From: Synaphobranchus kaupii
Taxonomy: Eukaryota; Chordata; Actinopteri; Anguilliformes; Synaphobranchidae
Assembly: GCA_029718625.1 (NCBI GenBank)
Contig: CM056379.1
Coordinates: 65,995,626-66,059,625 of the forward strand
DNA: 64,000 nucleotides
Direction: 5' to 3'
Part shown: in pieces, positions 35,700-48,244 of the stretch
Layout of the letters: each line of letters starts with the position of its first letter
Position numbering within the stretch: the first letter of the stretch is position 1
The notes under the pieces: generated by a model
Seen by the model: the letters and a program-made list of their open reading frames with translations, nothing else
What the model was told of the DNA's origin: nothing
Databases searched by the model: none
Program-made: the position numbers and the translations under genes

Positions 35700-37670
35700 T
35701 AAATATAGCCGCAAGCGGCAATTGGGGATTTGAGCCATTAAAATCCTAAAGAAAGTCAAGAATATATGACATTTAAGAATATAAAAGCAATATGACATGC
35801 AGCTGTGCAATGATACACATTCTACACAAATCAGAAGAATATTTCCTGTTTAACATTGAAAAACAATGTATGTCTATGGGAATTTTTGTGAATGTAGTCC
35901 ATTGACTCGAGTGGCTAACTTTTGTGTTGGTAGACCAGGTACATCAGAATGCTGTAGGTTGCGATGGGAGGCAGTAGTTATACCGGACAACAGCAGAATG
36001 ACCAAACCAGAGACCATGGTGTGAGACTAAAACCTCTCTCTTCTCTTTAATTTGAAGAAAAAATACATTTTTCTATTATAAAATAAAGTGTATTACACCA
36101 ATATCTCAGTAATTTACTTACTTATTTTTAGTCTCCCATTTTTTTATTTCCTATTTGTTTCGTAATTAAATCTATTTTATCCGGAATTTTGCTGAGCCTG
36201 CTAGGAAAACGCAGCTTAAACCAACTGCACTCAATTCTCTTAAAATGAATAACAGCGAGGAGTATTAACTTACCATTCAGGTTTCTGAAATAGGAACAGT
36301 TCTTCCAAGTTGTCCAAGTTATTAATTCTGCAGTTGAAGTTTTTAAAACGTATTAAAAAGTAGCCTACCTATAAAATCTCTTCACATCCTTAAATACATT
36401 GTGACCATCATTTCACGTCACTTAACTTTGACTCCTTTCAACTTGGAAGTTCAACATAACCGCTGGACTAGTAATAACTGTACTCACGTTTACTTCTTGA
36501 CACACAAAATGGAGAATGCAAGGGCAGTGAATAGGCTTGTTTGCTCGAACATGCAGGACAGAAGTTGTGTAGGCTATAAAATCTCGGCACATCATTAAAT
36601 AAATTAAGTGACCATCATTTCACCTGATTTATCTTTTACTTCGTTCAACTTGTTGGAAGTTCAACATAACCGCTGCGTTAGTAATAAATAACTATTCACG
36701 TTTACTTCTTGATGCACGAAATAAAGAATGTTAGGGAGAATGCGAGGACAATGAATAGGCTTGTTTGCTCGAACATGCAGGACGGCAGTTGCTAATTGCA
36801 CAGAATTGTCGGCAGGTGGGTTTTCTCTGCACTCAGGCTTCGGGTGGAGATGAGACGGATCTGGGCTTTTACAGCCTCCACATGTACTATGTCAACTAAT
36901 TGTTTTTATTAGTGTTTTAATTAGCAACTCCAATCTTTTTATTTTTCCTCTCAATTGGATAATTATTCACTGGATTGTGCCGTTTGAGTGCCTACAGAGC
37001 CCCCTGGACCATGTATATAGAATTTCAGGATTGTATTGAACCATTCATTAGAAAAACATTAAGGTTTATAGTGGCCCCCGTGGACGGATTTGGACATACT
37101 TTGGCAGGCATCCTCAGTGGTATCTTCCAAACATTATTCTCGAGTTTTGTTCAAATTGGATGAACGGTCAATGAGCTATGGCCATTTATTTGATAGGCCA
37201 CGGCCAATCTCACATTGATTGGCTCACAGTTCCCGTAGTTATTGACCGATATAGCTGGATTATAGTTAGCAAGCATAATTAGGATCACTAATGATATGTC
37301 CCAAGTCTGGTCCAAATTGGTCAAGAAACAAAAAAGCCTTTGGGGAAAAAGCTATTTTGCATATTATAAAAATTAGCTGAAAATCCAATATGGCTGACTT
37401 TCATGATATTGTGCATGCAAGTACATGTGCTTCCAGGGAATAATCCTAGCAAATTTGGTGTGAATTGGACAAAGGGTGTCGGAGATATTACATTAAAACT
37501 GACTAAATAGAAATTTTAATTATAGCACCACCATGAGGCTGATTGAGGTGAGATTTTAAACACTCTTCATTTCATACATGTATGATGTGTGTCAAGTTTC
37601 AAGTCTCTAAGATGTACCATCTCACTGGAAATTTAGCAAACACTCGGAGAAAAATAAATAAATAATAAAA
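35700..37670. repeat. Interspersed repeat beginning TATAGCCGCAAGCGGCAATT
   Basis: The ATATAGCCGCAAGCGGCAATTG-type start resembles the CTGCTTGCAGCTATA ends of the 3.7-5.6 and 40.5-43.2 kb repeats. Phrases typical of such fish repeats follow (for example GGACAAAGGGTGTCGGAGAT near 37470 and CAAGTTTCAAGTCTCTAAG near 37600). Internal insertions are likely, and the far end is unclear. Confidence 0.45.
36370..36800. repeat. Two-copy tandem repeat of about 210-225 bp
   Basis: Blocks such as GTGACCATCATTTCACSTSA, GGAAGTTCAACATAACCGCT and AATAGGCTTGTTTGCTCGAA occur in the same order at about 36400-36555 and 36609-36780. Confidence 0.75.
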
Positions 37671-38758
37671 CCAGTGGAAAACAATAGGACAAGAACCTAA
37701 ATTAGGAAAGGAGGATTATTGTTTGTAAGGACCAGTATGTGAAAAGTTGAGGGTCTGAGGTCAGAATGGCTGTAAGTGACGTTGTCATTATAATACAAAA
37801 GCAGAAAAGGTTCTTTAGTAATTAGCCCCTTTTCCGAGAAGAGTCTTCCTTCAGACATCAACCGTGAAGCCCCGTGGAAGTTGCGTCATGTGCCCTGGTG
37901 TCACTTCCGACCACGTGTCAGGACCTTTTCGTAACTTCCCCATTCTGTTTGCGAACACAACAAATGAGCCAGACACATCTTCTTTTGTCGATGCAAATTT
38001 GTTCTGTTCGTAATAAGTTGATTTCAACGAGCCGACAACTCCCACCAAGGTAAATGATGCCAATGTAATGTTGAAACCAATAACCTTAACGTTAAGCGGC
38101 AGACGACAACTTAATACTAGGAGTTGGCTAGCTAGCTCACGTTAGCAAATTAGCACTAATGTTACTAACTTGTGCTGTTTTTTCCATTGCTGTTTATTTA
38201 TAGCGCAGCAAACGTTTACATTTGTGAGAAGTCATGAATCATAATGGATGTGTAACGTAACTAGCTAACGTAAGCTAAAGTAGTAGCTAGCTTTCTAGCC
38301 ATTAGTGTTTGTCTAATGGCGGCTAAGTAACAATGTACTTTATATACAATACGATATGTTGTTTGTTTTACAAACATTAGCACTTCAATTAAAGTAAGTT
38401 TTATGTGTGTTGCTAATGAAATGTTAACGTTATGTATGTAACGTGAGCCCCCTACTGTAGTTAGATACTAGCTCTCTGTTCTCAAGTTGGTCTTTTAACG
38501 TTAGCTTACTAGCTACCAATGTTTTTTGTGGAAGAGGGGGTGATAAATGGATCCTTTTGACCTGGTCAGTCAATAGTCACCCAAGCAATGGCAACCTTGG
38601 ATCCCCAACACAATCTATAAAGAATATAAACGTGACTGGGAGTGAGCCAGTTCATGCTTTTATAGTTACAATCAGAATCAATTCATGAAATTAAAAATAT
38701 AATTACAGATAGTCAACATGCAATGTTATTATTGCCAATGATTACTTGTACGAACGTC
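37671..38758. other. No gene recognised
   Basis: A 70-codon open frame on the minus strand (38063-37851) has reasonable composition but no recognisable domain or supporting splice context. The rest is AT-rich. Confidence 0.35.
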
Positions 38759-38762
38759 TTAA

Positions 38763-40071
38763 AGGGATAGTTCGGAATTTTGGACATGTCTCAATTACGA
38801 CTTACCCATGATGTAGTTGATTGATGGAAACCATTTTCAGATAATTCCATGCTGTCCCGTCTTTTGGACATATACACATTGCTAATGCTAGGGCAACTCG
38901 TAGGAAACTAGTAGCATCCACTACCAAACGCACTTATACACTCCACAGTGCACCCAAAGCAAATAAAATACGACGACGGTCTATCGGGTTATTTTCAGTG
39001 ATTATGCCATCATTTTTCAAGTCAAACTATCGTTGAATCCTTTAACTTTGTGCTCACCTAAATTCTCAGTGGAAGTACGGTGGCGGAGCTAGCTGTAGAT
39101 TAGCCAGGGTATCTGCCTGTAGGCTATCTGCTGTACTCCACAGTTGCCGACACAATCCGTTTTGCCGTAAAGTTACATATTTGGTAGACAACAAGTCAGC
39201 TAAACACAAACATGCTACAGAATAACACAGCATATACAAGCAAGCACACTGGCTACCAATTTGCAGGAAAAGTTTGACCACTTCCATGACTTCCCAATCG
39301 TGGCAACTAGCTAGCTAGCTAGCTGAATAGATAGATCACGCATGCAATCATTTATTAGTTACCTGCTCGTCAGTTGTTTTCGGTGCATGAAGAAAAACAG
39401 GTGATGGCACAGCAGTCTCCTTCAGGGTGTCCAGCCCGTCCTTTTTTGATTTTCACAGTCATCCTCTGTGAAATGGTCACTACAAACTTTTTTAGAGTCT
39501 CAATTGGTGACATCCATGCGAGCAGCAAGAAGCCACAGCTGTTTTCTTTGTTGATCTTCCACTGGAAATCGGTGAAAACTTTGTGGTGCCCATTTCTTTT
39601 TTGCATGATTTGAACAACCTTGAAATACACACCGAAATACCATCTTACCTGAACGTTAGCGAACAATACTACGAGTCTGATTCTTTCACACGCGCGATAT
39701 TGTTTCTGGCCGGCAGAGCTATAGGCTACTTTACGTTACCTACTAAACTAACGCCGTACTTCCACTGAGAATTTAGGTGAGCACAAAGTAAAGGATTCAA
39801 CGATAGTTTGTCTTGAAAAAATGATGGTATAATCACTGAAAATAACCCAGATAGACTGTCGTCGTATTTTATTTGCTTTGGGTGCACCTTGGAGTGTTTA
39901 AGTGCGTTTGGTAGTGGATGCTACTAGTTTCCTACGAGTTGCGCTAGCATTAGCAATGTATGTCCAAAAGAAGGGACAGCATGGAATTATCTGAAAATGG
40001 TTTCCATCAATCAACTACATCATGGGTAAGTTGCAATTGAGACATTATGTCCAAAATTCCAAACTATCCCT
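38763..40071 (-). mobile_element. Kolobok-like foldback element with a THAP exon
   Basis: AGGGATAGTTCGGAATTTTG and its complement bound the element. TTAA lies on both sides (38759-38762, 40072-40075). Arms of about 300 bases match those of the 664-bp element at 30929-31592, while the loop here is longer (about 39090-39740). The loop encodes a THAP-type zinc finger on the minus strand. Kolobok transposons are known for TTAA targets and THAP domains, which supports the assignment. No DDE part remains. Confidence 0.75.
39373..39643 (-). pseudogene. THAP zinc-finger exon with in-frame stop
   Basis: From ATG 39643 the frame reads MVFRCVFQGCSNHAKKKWAP, SFHRFPVEDQQRKQLWLLAA, RMDVTN, then TGA (39502-39500), then DSKKVCSDHFTEDDC. 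The C-x4-C, FHRFP, W and C-x2-HF landmarks of a THAP domain are all present. A second stop occurs at 39424-39422. The single early stop suggests recent decay. Confidence 0.65.
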
Positions 40072-40544
40072 TTAAGTTATTGTACTGTATTAAATGTAAT
40101 ATGATGACATAGGAATCTGTGTGAATCATGACAAAGAGCCATTTTAAATGGTATTGTACTTACACTGTGATTTTTTATTTATTTATTTATTTTTTAAACA
40201 GATGCATTGTTCCATTCTGCAGGGAAAGTCAACTTTGCAACTTGACAGATGCACAACCTGCTGCAAATAGTATCACTGTCCACTTTAACAAAAAACAATG
40301 GTCTGGATTCCCAGTAATGATGTACACATGTATTATCTTGTGTCATATTATCCAATGTCTTCTGTGTTATATTTACTGTGTTTTAAATGTAACAACGATT
40401 TAAGAAGAAATGTCCCATTCTGGGATCAATAAAGTACTACTACTACATTCCCAGTACCTCAACCTCTGTTCCTAACCTGATTATCTATGCTGTTTTGTGA
40501 ATCTTGTGCCGTGTGTACACTTTATATGACTTGTTAGGGGACCG

Positions 40545-43170
40545 TGCAGCGAAGTTATATTCAGAATTTTGATATTTTCAAAGATGGCCGAATGATGAGC
40601 CAATGAAATTTCACTGGGCGTGGCTTATCACAGAAATGCTAATAATTCCAAAACGATTTAACAGAAAGCTATGAAACTTGGTAGGTCTGTTAAGAGTGCC
40701 ATTAGGACTAGATATGTACAGTTTTATCCCAATCTATCCATGTGGTGGCGCTATAGAGTTCCAAATATAAAGAAATATAAAAAAATTCACTAAAAATCAC
40801 AGTTCCTTTGCAGAGATGTATAACTTGCTACAGTGACAAAGAGCCGGATTGGGATCATAGAACTTTACTAATTTGGTGGGCGCCATCTTGAATTTGCCGA
40901 CATTTTGGCTTAAATGTACTCATTTATTACTTCTTTGAGTTTTTCCTTAACCGCTTAGCTGATTAGCATGAAACTTGGCAAGTAGTTAGAAGTTGTCATC
41001 ATACAAGGTCACACCAAATTTTGTGGCGATAGGCCAGTTGGTGGTGCTGTAGTGCACGTGTAAATATTGTGACATTGACACGCCCACTGCCGACGCCCCG
41101 TTTGACCTAAAGTCACAAAATGTGGTGTACAGGTCCCTCTGCTCATGTTGAACAAATTTACCTCAAGGATCCATGAAGTCAGCCATATTGGATTTTCCGC
41201 TAATTAGCATTTTTCGTAAAACACTTAAAATGCTACTCCTCCTACAAAATTTGGCCAATTTACATGAAACGTGGGACAAGAACTCCTTAGACCATGCTTA
41301 TATTCAGAATTGTGATATTTTAAAAGATGGCCGAATGACGAGCCAATGAATTTTCAATGGGCGTGACTTATCACAAAAATGCTGATAATTCCAAAATCAT
41401 TTGACAGAAAGTTATGAAACCTGGAAGATCTATTAAGATCTATTAAGAGTAACATGTGGAATTGACCTCTACAGTTTCAACCCAATCGAGCCACGTGCTT
41501 AAAAATTCACTAAAAATCATTGACACGCCCACTGCATACGCCCCGTTTTATCTAGTCACAAAATGTGGGATAGAGGTCCGTCTGCTCATACTGAACAAAT
41601 TTGCCTCAAGGAACCATCAAGTTAGCCCTATTGGATTTTCCGCTAATTAGCATTACTTGTAAAACACTTAAAATACTACTCCTCCTATAAAATTTGACCA
41701 ATTTACATGAAACCTGGTAAACACACTCCATACACCATGCAGCATAAAACTATACAGAATTTTGATATTTTAAAAGATGGCCGAATGACGAGCCAAATAT
41801 CCAGTGACAAAATCCATATCACAAAAATGCTAATAATTCCAAAACCATTTCACAGAAAGTTATGAAACTTGGAAAGTCTTTTAAGAGTATGGACATCTGG
41901 ACCTGACCTCTCCAGTTTCAACCCAATCGAGCCATGTGGTGGCGCTATAGAGATCCAAATATAAGAAAATATTTTAAAATTCACTAAAAATCATTGACAC
42001 GCCCACTGCCGACGCCCCGTTTGATCTACAGTCACATAAGTTGGTGGATACATCCCGCTACACCTGCCCAACAAATTTGCCTCACGAAACCATGAAGTCT
42101 GCCATCTTCAATTTTCCGCTAATTAGCATTTTTTGTAAAACACTTAAAATGCTGCTACTCCTACAGAATTTGACCAATTTGCACCAAACCTGTTCAAGGT
42201 ACTGAAACCGCTTCCCTACATACACGCATTACTTTACTAAGGCGTATGTCAAAATTTGGCCGAATGAGAAGCCAATGGATTTTGCATTGGGCGTGGCTTA
42301 TCGCACAAATGCTAGTACTTCTAAAACCGTTTGATATAAAGTTCTGAAACTTGGTGGGTTGATTGAGTTAGATCAAGACTCGAGCCCTGCAGTTTTAACC
42401 CAATCAATCTGCGTGGTGGCACAAAAGAAATACAAATGTTGGGATGGCAGGTATGCCATCCGCCAAGTACACTATCTCTGCTTAACAGGCCGTCTACCTA
42501 CTATACCAACTGTGAACGTTTCTGTAGGTTAGTGGTTAAGGCATTTGACTGCCGTGTAGTAGGTTGGTGGTTTGATCCCCACCTGTTCCCGAGTTTTTTT
42601 TGAGGCACACAATGTGCACGTCATTGTAAGAATGTTCTTTTTATTGCAAAGGCTAGGAAATTTCACAATATTACCAGTTATCTGTTTGAATTATGAAGTC
42701 AGTAAGCCAAAACAATCTGATACCGCAACACACGTCTTATTTGGCCTCCTCATTTCTGTTAACCTGCTTAGGCCTAGTGGATACAGTATTGGCTTTCCAT
42801 GTGTATGTGGTCAATTCCGGCTTGGTACCAATGGCTTGGTTAATGTTTGGCAAAACTATTGTGCAAATGCTATGCTTCTTTTAATGTTGTTTTCACATTA
42901 AGAAACACCTTTTTATTGCAAAAGTTAAGAAATGTAACAGTATTAACTGTTCACTGTTTCACTTGTACTTAAAAGACTTAATACCCAAGCCCTTACCGGA
43001 TCGGGTAAAGATACCATCAGCAATGGCAAAAGCCCTGATTAGAAACAAATATTTGTATTTTGGGTCAACCCTGTCTAGAGTTGTCTACCATTTTGCGGTT
43101 TCTGCGTTTCACAAATGCCGCTAATGCCGCACGGTCCCCGGAAATCGCTGCTTGCAGCTATATTTTTTCT
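40545..43170. repeat. Long interspersed repeat (copy 2)
   Basis: Direct-orientation relative of 3660-5616, with the same terminal AATCGCTGCTTGCAGCTATA at 43144-43163. Internal unit starts (TCAGAATTTTGATA or GGCCGAATGA phrases) lie at about 40558, 41297, 41757 and 42258. Tandem expansion of units of about 470-740 bp explains the extra length relative to copy 1. tRNA-like boxes are at about 42524-42590. Confidence 0.75.
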
Positions 43171-44037
43171 TTATAATTATGCCAATCAACCATAATTGCC
43201 TGTTAGTCATATTTTTTATAAAATGCTAATCATAAATTACATGTCAGTTACTGTTACATCAGTAATAAGTTAGTACACTTCAACAAATGCATAAGAAATC
43301 AGAAAACATTTTGGTCCCCAACAACTGGAATTGAACCCCTCTATGTAGTACAGTGTACTGTAGCTTTACTGTAGTACATATCTATTTAATTCAGCTGTTC
43401 ACTTTGAACAGAGGTGTTCACTCCCCACAGCTGTGCAGTGGTGCACATCTCTGGTTGTCATGGACCAAAATGCTTTCAGTTTTTGTCCTACATTAGCTCT
43501 AAAGTGTTCCCACACAAAAGCAGCATTTAATTGACAAATTAGTATTATTTGATATGATAAATGGCTAATTATGATTCATTATCAAGCTAATAAAAAAAGA
43601 CAAACTAAAATGTATACATGGCATGCCTGTCATAAAAGAGTGTAGAAAATATAGGTAAGATAAATAACATATAGCAGCTGTTTCATGAAAAATAGTTTTT
43701 TAATTTTCTGGTGTTTCCGAGACTTTGTCCACCGCCTGTATTACTGAAGGGAATGATTCACTGTACCTGAGGGAAATTGATCACTTTGTTTCATGGTGTA
43801 ATGCTAACTTTTTAGAACTCAATACTTCCAAAACTAAAGAGCTAATTATTGATTTTAGAAAAAGCGAGTTGGTGACACCTGTAGTAATAAACACATCCAT
43901 CATTGATTCTGTGGAATCTTATAAGTATTTGGGTGTTGTTATAGACAACAAATTACAATGGAAGGAGAATACCACCATTGTTCTTAAGCTCAAAAGAGGC
44001 TATTTTACTTAAGAAAACTGAGATCCTTTCAAGTGTA

Positions 44038-44450
44038 CAGTGGTGTTAAAAAAATAGCAGTACAACATCAGTAACCTGATGAACCACTGTTATTAGTAGT
44101 AGTGATATTTCTGCATGGCAAATAATTTACTTGTAGATGTAGTAGTGTAATAGAAAAACAACAGACCCAACTGTCATGACATGCACGCTGCTTGTTCTGA
44201 CTAATTGACTCATTGAAAGGGGCGTGTTCAAAATAATAGCAGTGTGGAGTTTAGAGAATTCATTCATTCTGTGAAAAAAAAACAGGTCAAACAGGTATTC
44301 CACAGGTAAACAGGTGATGCCATCATGATTCTGTATAAAAGGATATCAAAAGACTCCTGAATTATTTGCCATGCAGAAATATCACTACTACTAATAACAG
44401 TGGTTCATCAGGTTACTGATGTTGTACTGCTATTTTTTTGAACACCACTG
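44038..44450. mobile_element. Tc1/mariner-type MITE with ~100-bp inverted repeats
   Basis: The ends are CAGTGGTGTTAAAAAAATAG and (minus strand) CAGTGGTGTTCAAAAAAATA with TA on both sides (44036-44037, 44451-44452). The arms extend about 100 bases (GATGAACCACTGTTATTAGT and its complement). It is 413 bp and non-coding. Confidence 0.85.
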
Positions 44451-44452
44451 TA

Positions 44453-44868
44453 TATTGCAGACCATTAATCCCCGTACACACGCCCGAGATCCTCGGGAAA
44501 GAACTTCTGGTCACTCCGAAATCTAAGCTAAAATGAGAGGGTGACCGGGCCTTTGCTATTAGGGCCCCTCAACTTTGAAATGCCTTGCCCAAAGAGCTCA
44601 TGCTTGTTACATCAGTAATTTATTTTAAATCCCTTCTTAAAACTCATTTTTTAAGACAAGCTTTTAACTGAATTTTAATTAACCATGGTATTTAGGCATT
44701 TTATTGCATTTTATTGTACTGTATTTTACCGTCATTCGTTTTATTTCTTTTTTTTAAAAGATATTTTGCCTATTCTCCTTTTATTTAATGTGTTTTTATT
44801 TGACTGTGAAGCACTTTGTAAACTTGTTTTAAAAAAGTGCTATACAAGTACAAATAAAAAAATTTGAA
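44453..44868 (+). mobile_element. L2-like LINE 3' tail inserted in the Rex1-like LINE
   Basis: The decoded RAFAIRAPQL*NALPKELMLV and IYFKSLLKTHFLRQAFN* texts match the C-terminal end of L2/CR1 ORF2 (RAFS..AP.LWN.LP ... FK..LKT.LF). The 3' end, GTGAAGCACTTTGTAAACTT ... GTGCTATACAAGTACAAATA, is the typical tail. It is 5'-truncated, with target duplication AAGTGT. Confidence 0.65.
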
Positions 44869-45190
44869 AAGTGTGTTGCAAATTTTTGAACATGTTTTAT
44901 AGTAGCATTGTGGTTATTGTTTTGATATATGTTGTTTGTTGGAGAGGGAATATTACAAGAGAATATGCAAACTGTATCAACAAACTAATTAAGAAAGCAG
45001 GGTCAATGGTTGGCTTTGGTCTAGACAGTTAAGAAGCTATTTTTGAACAGCACATTCTAAGGAAGTTGAGAGAAATTAGAGGATTATAGTCATCCCCTAT
45101 ATGGAACTCTTAGCAAGCAGCGCAGTTTACTGGGAAATAGATTTATTGTACCAAAGTGTACCAAAGGCCATTAGATGCTTTAATCAGTAC

Positions 45191-46325
45191 ACACACAGTA
45201 CACTACATAATAATAAAATAATAAAACAATCATTGAGTAGGTTGGCAGACCTATTCATTGTCATAGTATATTAGTGTGTTTAATAATAATATTTTTTTTT
45301 TTTTTTGTCCATTGTATGTACATTGCTAGTGGCAATCATTCACCTTTGGGGATGAATACAGTACATTCTATTCGATCACATTGTATTCAGTTTCCGTTCC
45401 ACCTGAAATGAGAGCGGAGTTCCCGTTCCACCTTAAAAGTTTATCGCAAATCGTCGGCAATGTCAACTCATCGCTTTTTTTGACAAGTAACATTAGAACT
45501 AATCTAATATCACACTGTGTTATTCTGAGTTTAAATGAGAGCAGTAATCTAATATCACATTGTTATTCAGAGTTTAAATGAGAGCGGAGTTGTTACACCT
45601 TAAATGCAATAAGCAACAACGTATCACAATAGTATTTGCTTTCCCACCGCACCTTGAGACCTGTGAATACTAGGCAAAGTAGGAGGAAGTGATGGGGGGG
45701 GGGAAAAGCCACGCTTACGTTTAAGAAGTATTGTATGGAGTTAGATAGCTGCCAAAACATTTCGTAAATGTAAATTGAGATTTGCAAATGTTACTCAAAT
45801 TGAAAATGTAAAATCTAAATTTGTAACTAAAATGTATTGAAGTGTAAAGGTAAAACCTGATTTGTGTATGTAATTTTTTTATCTGTATGTACGGAACTCA
45901 TTAGAAGTGTGCGCTCTATTCTGTACACACATGCGTTTTGTCAGTATGGTTGGCACCAAAATAGAACTAACAGTAATTTGGAATTCGTAACGAAAGCAAC
46001 ACAAACCTAGACCAGGAAAGCCATACTTAAAAACCGGAAGTCTCAGAAATAACATTTCCAAATGAAAAGTTCACAGGTTTTTCCAATCAACTGCAAGCAT
46101 ATGAAAGCTTCCACTAAGGTTCCACGTGCATTCACAGACACTAGCTTAGCTAACCAACTCATTTGCAAACTATGGCTGAAGAACAGTGGTTGGCTCCACC
46201 TAATTCTCTCGTAACAGTAAAGCCTCACAGAAAGCGGTAAAATCGCATGCCAAATGGAGATGGAAAACAATTAATTATGGGTGGGTACCTCCATGCCTGA
46301 AAGACTAATGCATAAAGAGGCTAAA
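45191..46325. other. No gene recognised
   Basis: It contains a small direct repeat (CTAATATCACA.TGTTATTC ... GAGTTTAAATGAGAGC at about 45500-45595) and otherwise AT-rich intron-type DNA. Confidence 0.4.
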
Positions 46326-46329
46326 AAAA

Positions 46330-47830
46330 CAAAGTTACGCGCCTACGTATAATATTACTGACGATTTTGTTTCCCTATCATTCAGTTTGTTTGTTACAAA
46401 CGCAACCTTCAATGCTTAACGTTAACATGTCCTTTCAAAAAATATATTAATTCCGCGTATGTAACCTATGCAATATGTCACGTTTAGCCGATTCATTCAG
46501 TTGAATGCATCTGACAATAACTCATACAGTTGAATAAAACCTGAAAAAAAAACAAATCATAAAAATTGTTGGTTCAACTGTGAGGTGGTACACCCCCGCC
46601 CTCTAGAGGGGTCCAGGGGCATGCCCACCGGGATTTTTTTTTTTGTAAATCTTAACTGTTAAATCCATCAATCTGGTGCACTTTGAGAGGAAAATTAAGA
46701 GGCTAGACCCGTGAAGAATTGTGTTTTTGTAAACAATCCAATCATAAACCCATGCAGTTCTAGGCTATCAACTTGTAAGATGCTTGATCCTACACTTGAG
46801 CCATCAAAGAAATTAAGCAAAAGTGGTCACGTTTGTTGTACTGGTTTATTTAAAGTGTTTGGAAATGTTGCAGTAAACATATATGGCACTGCATGCTACA
46901 TCAGCTTTAGAAAAAAAAAAATACAATCACATTCAACTTCACAGTCAGGATACAGCTTTCTAACTTGATGCTGGAAATGATGTTTTAAAACATTGTAACC
47001 ACATTCACATCGATGTAGCTTGCAAATAGATATTTACTGCAAACGATATTGTCCCCTCAAAATGCGTCCAGGACCAATGACTTTGCTCAAGCAACGGTGC
47101 AAAGCAGTAACGATCTTTTATGTTTATCATGAGTAAAAAAAGTTTGCCTTAATTATGATACATTAGCAGAACAAATTAGCTTACAGGTCACCAGTTTAGT
47201 TACCTGTATGTAATTTATCCTCCGCCAAACCAAAAATAAAACTAACAATTATATTTCAGTCATAAATTTACAAACAGACATGATTTAACATGCGCTAATA
47301 ACAACGAGCAGAAGTGGGAACTGCGGTATTAAAACTGTATGACTGAAAAAGAATAATGTCATTTATCTATTTATGTGAATTGGGTGTTTTTTACCGATGC
47401 AATTCATGTTGTAGGCTGTTATAAAATTTTTTAAAAATAATTTACCGTAGGCAAAATAAAATGATAAAATTTATACTTTTATTTCATGCCTGAAATAGGC
47501 TACAGTGTCCATTAAAACAGTAGGCTACCATTTTCAGTGGAAGAACAAACTGAGACAAGAACAATCTGTTCGATGCCCACATACAGATGATACAGCTGTG
47601 CAACATCATTAGTAATTGACATCGCTTAAACTGACGCTTGACTGAGCAAGGACTTTCAAATTGCATAATGCATGTTGCCTCGATTCCTCCGTCCTCGTAT
47701 CTCATCCTGGCATCTCTTCCTCAAGTCCTCCGTTGGGTGGAACTAAGGACCGAGGAAAGGACACAAGGAAATGATGCAAGCAGTGAAAATAAGCGACTGA
47801 ATCCACTGCGTTTCGTTTAACAGAATTGCA
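46330..47830. repeat. Diverged repeat, related copy at 61.9-62.5 kb
   Basis: Shared blocks in the same order and orientation include CATTCAGTTTGTTTGTTA, TTCAATGCTTAACGTTAAC, GCAATATGTCACGTTTAG, CATACAGTTGAAT, and near the end a purine-rich GAGGAAAGGA...GATGCAAG(C/G)AGTGAAA block. About 0.75 kb (46570-47320) is specific to this copy. No coding capacity is seen. Confidence 0.55.
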
Positions 47831-48244
47831 TATCTTAACAAGGGGGACCGTTTTCCCAATTTCACTTAACAAGAAAAGCAGCGCTCCCCCGCGTTCAATG
47901 ACAATTCGAACCCTGACGACTATACCTTTGTCTATACATTGGCTGGTAAAATTGTAGGCTATAGAGAGTTCAGTTCTACTCTGACTTTTTAAAATATAAA
48001 AAACCAGAAGAGGAAAAAAAAAAAATTCCGGTTTGCTTCATGCTGCTTTGTTACAATTACTGACAGGTGCCAGAAAACTGCCAAAAGTGCACAAATTCGT
48101 AAAGCGAGATTCATATGAACGCCAAGTGAACGTTGAAGGCGAAAATTGCAATCTGTATTTGAAAAAACTTATACAATCCTGGTTTTACATTTACGTCTCA
48201 TCGAATAAATTTGCATAGTACAGTCCATAGTATTGTGGTCTTCA

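Larger units (their letters stand above)
43695..45190 (+). pseudogene. Rex1-like LINE reverse transcriptase C-terminal fragment, split by later insertions
   Basis: The first part (to 44037) reads HFVSWCNANFLELNTSKTKE, LIIDFRKSELVTP and SYKYLGVVIDNKLQW, the late RT segment of CR1/Rex1-clade LINEs. The second part (from about 44870) reads MFYSSIVV, NITREYANCINKLIKKAGSM and VGFGLDS*, the conserved C-terminal block. AAGTGT at 44031-44036 and at about 44868-44873 brackets the inserted DNA as a target duplication. Stops make it non-functional. Confidence 0.7.

Noticed and set aside
37851..38063. 70-codon minus-strand ORF (MASFTLVGVVGSLKSTYYEQ)
   Set aside because: No recognised domain and no supporting neighbour exon. 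Chance cannot be excluded.
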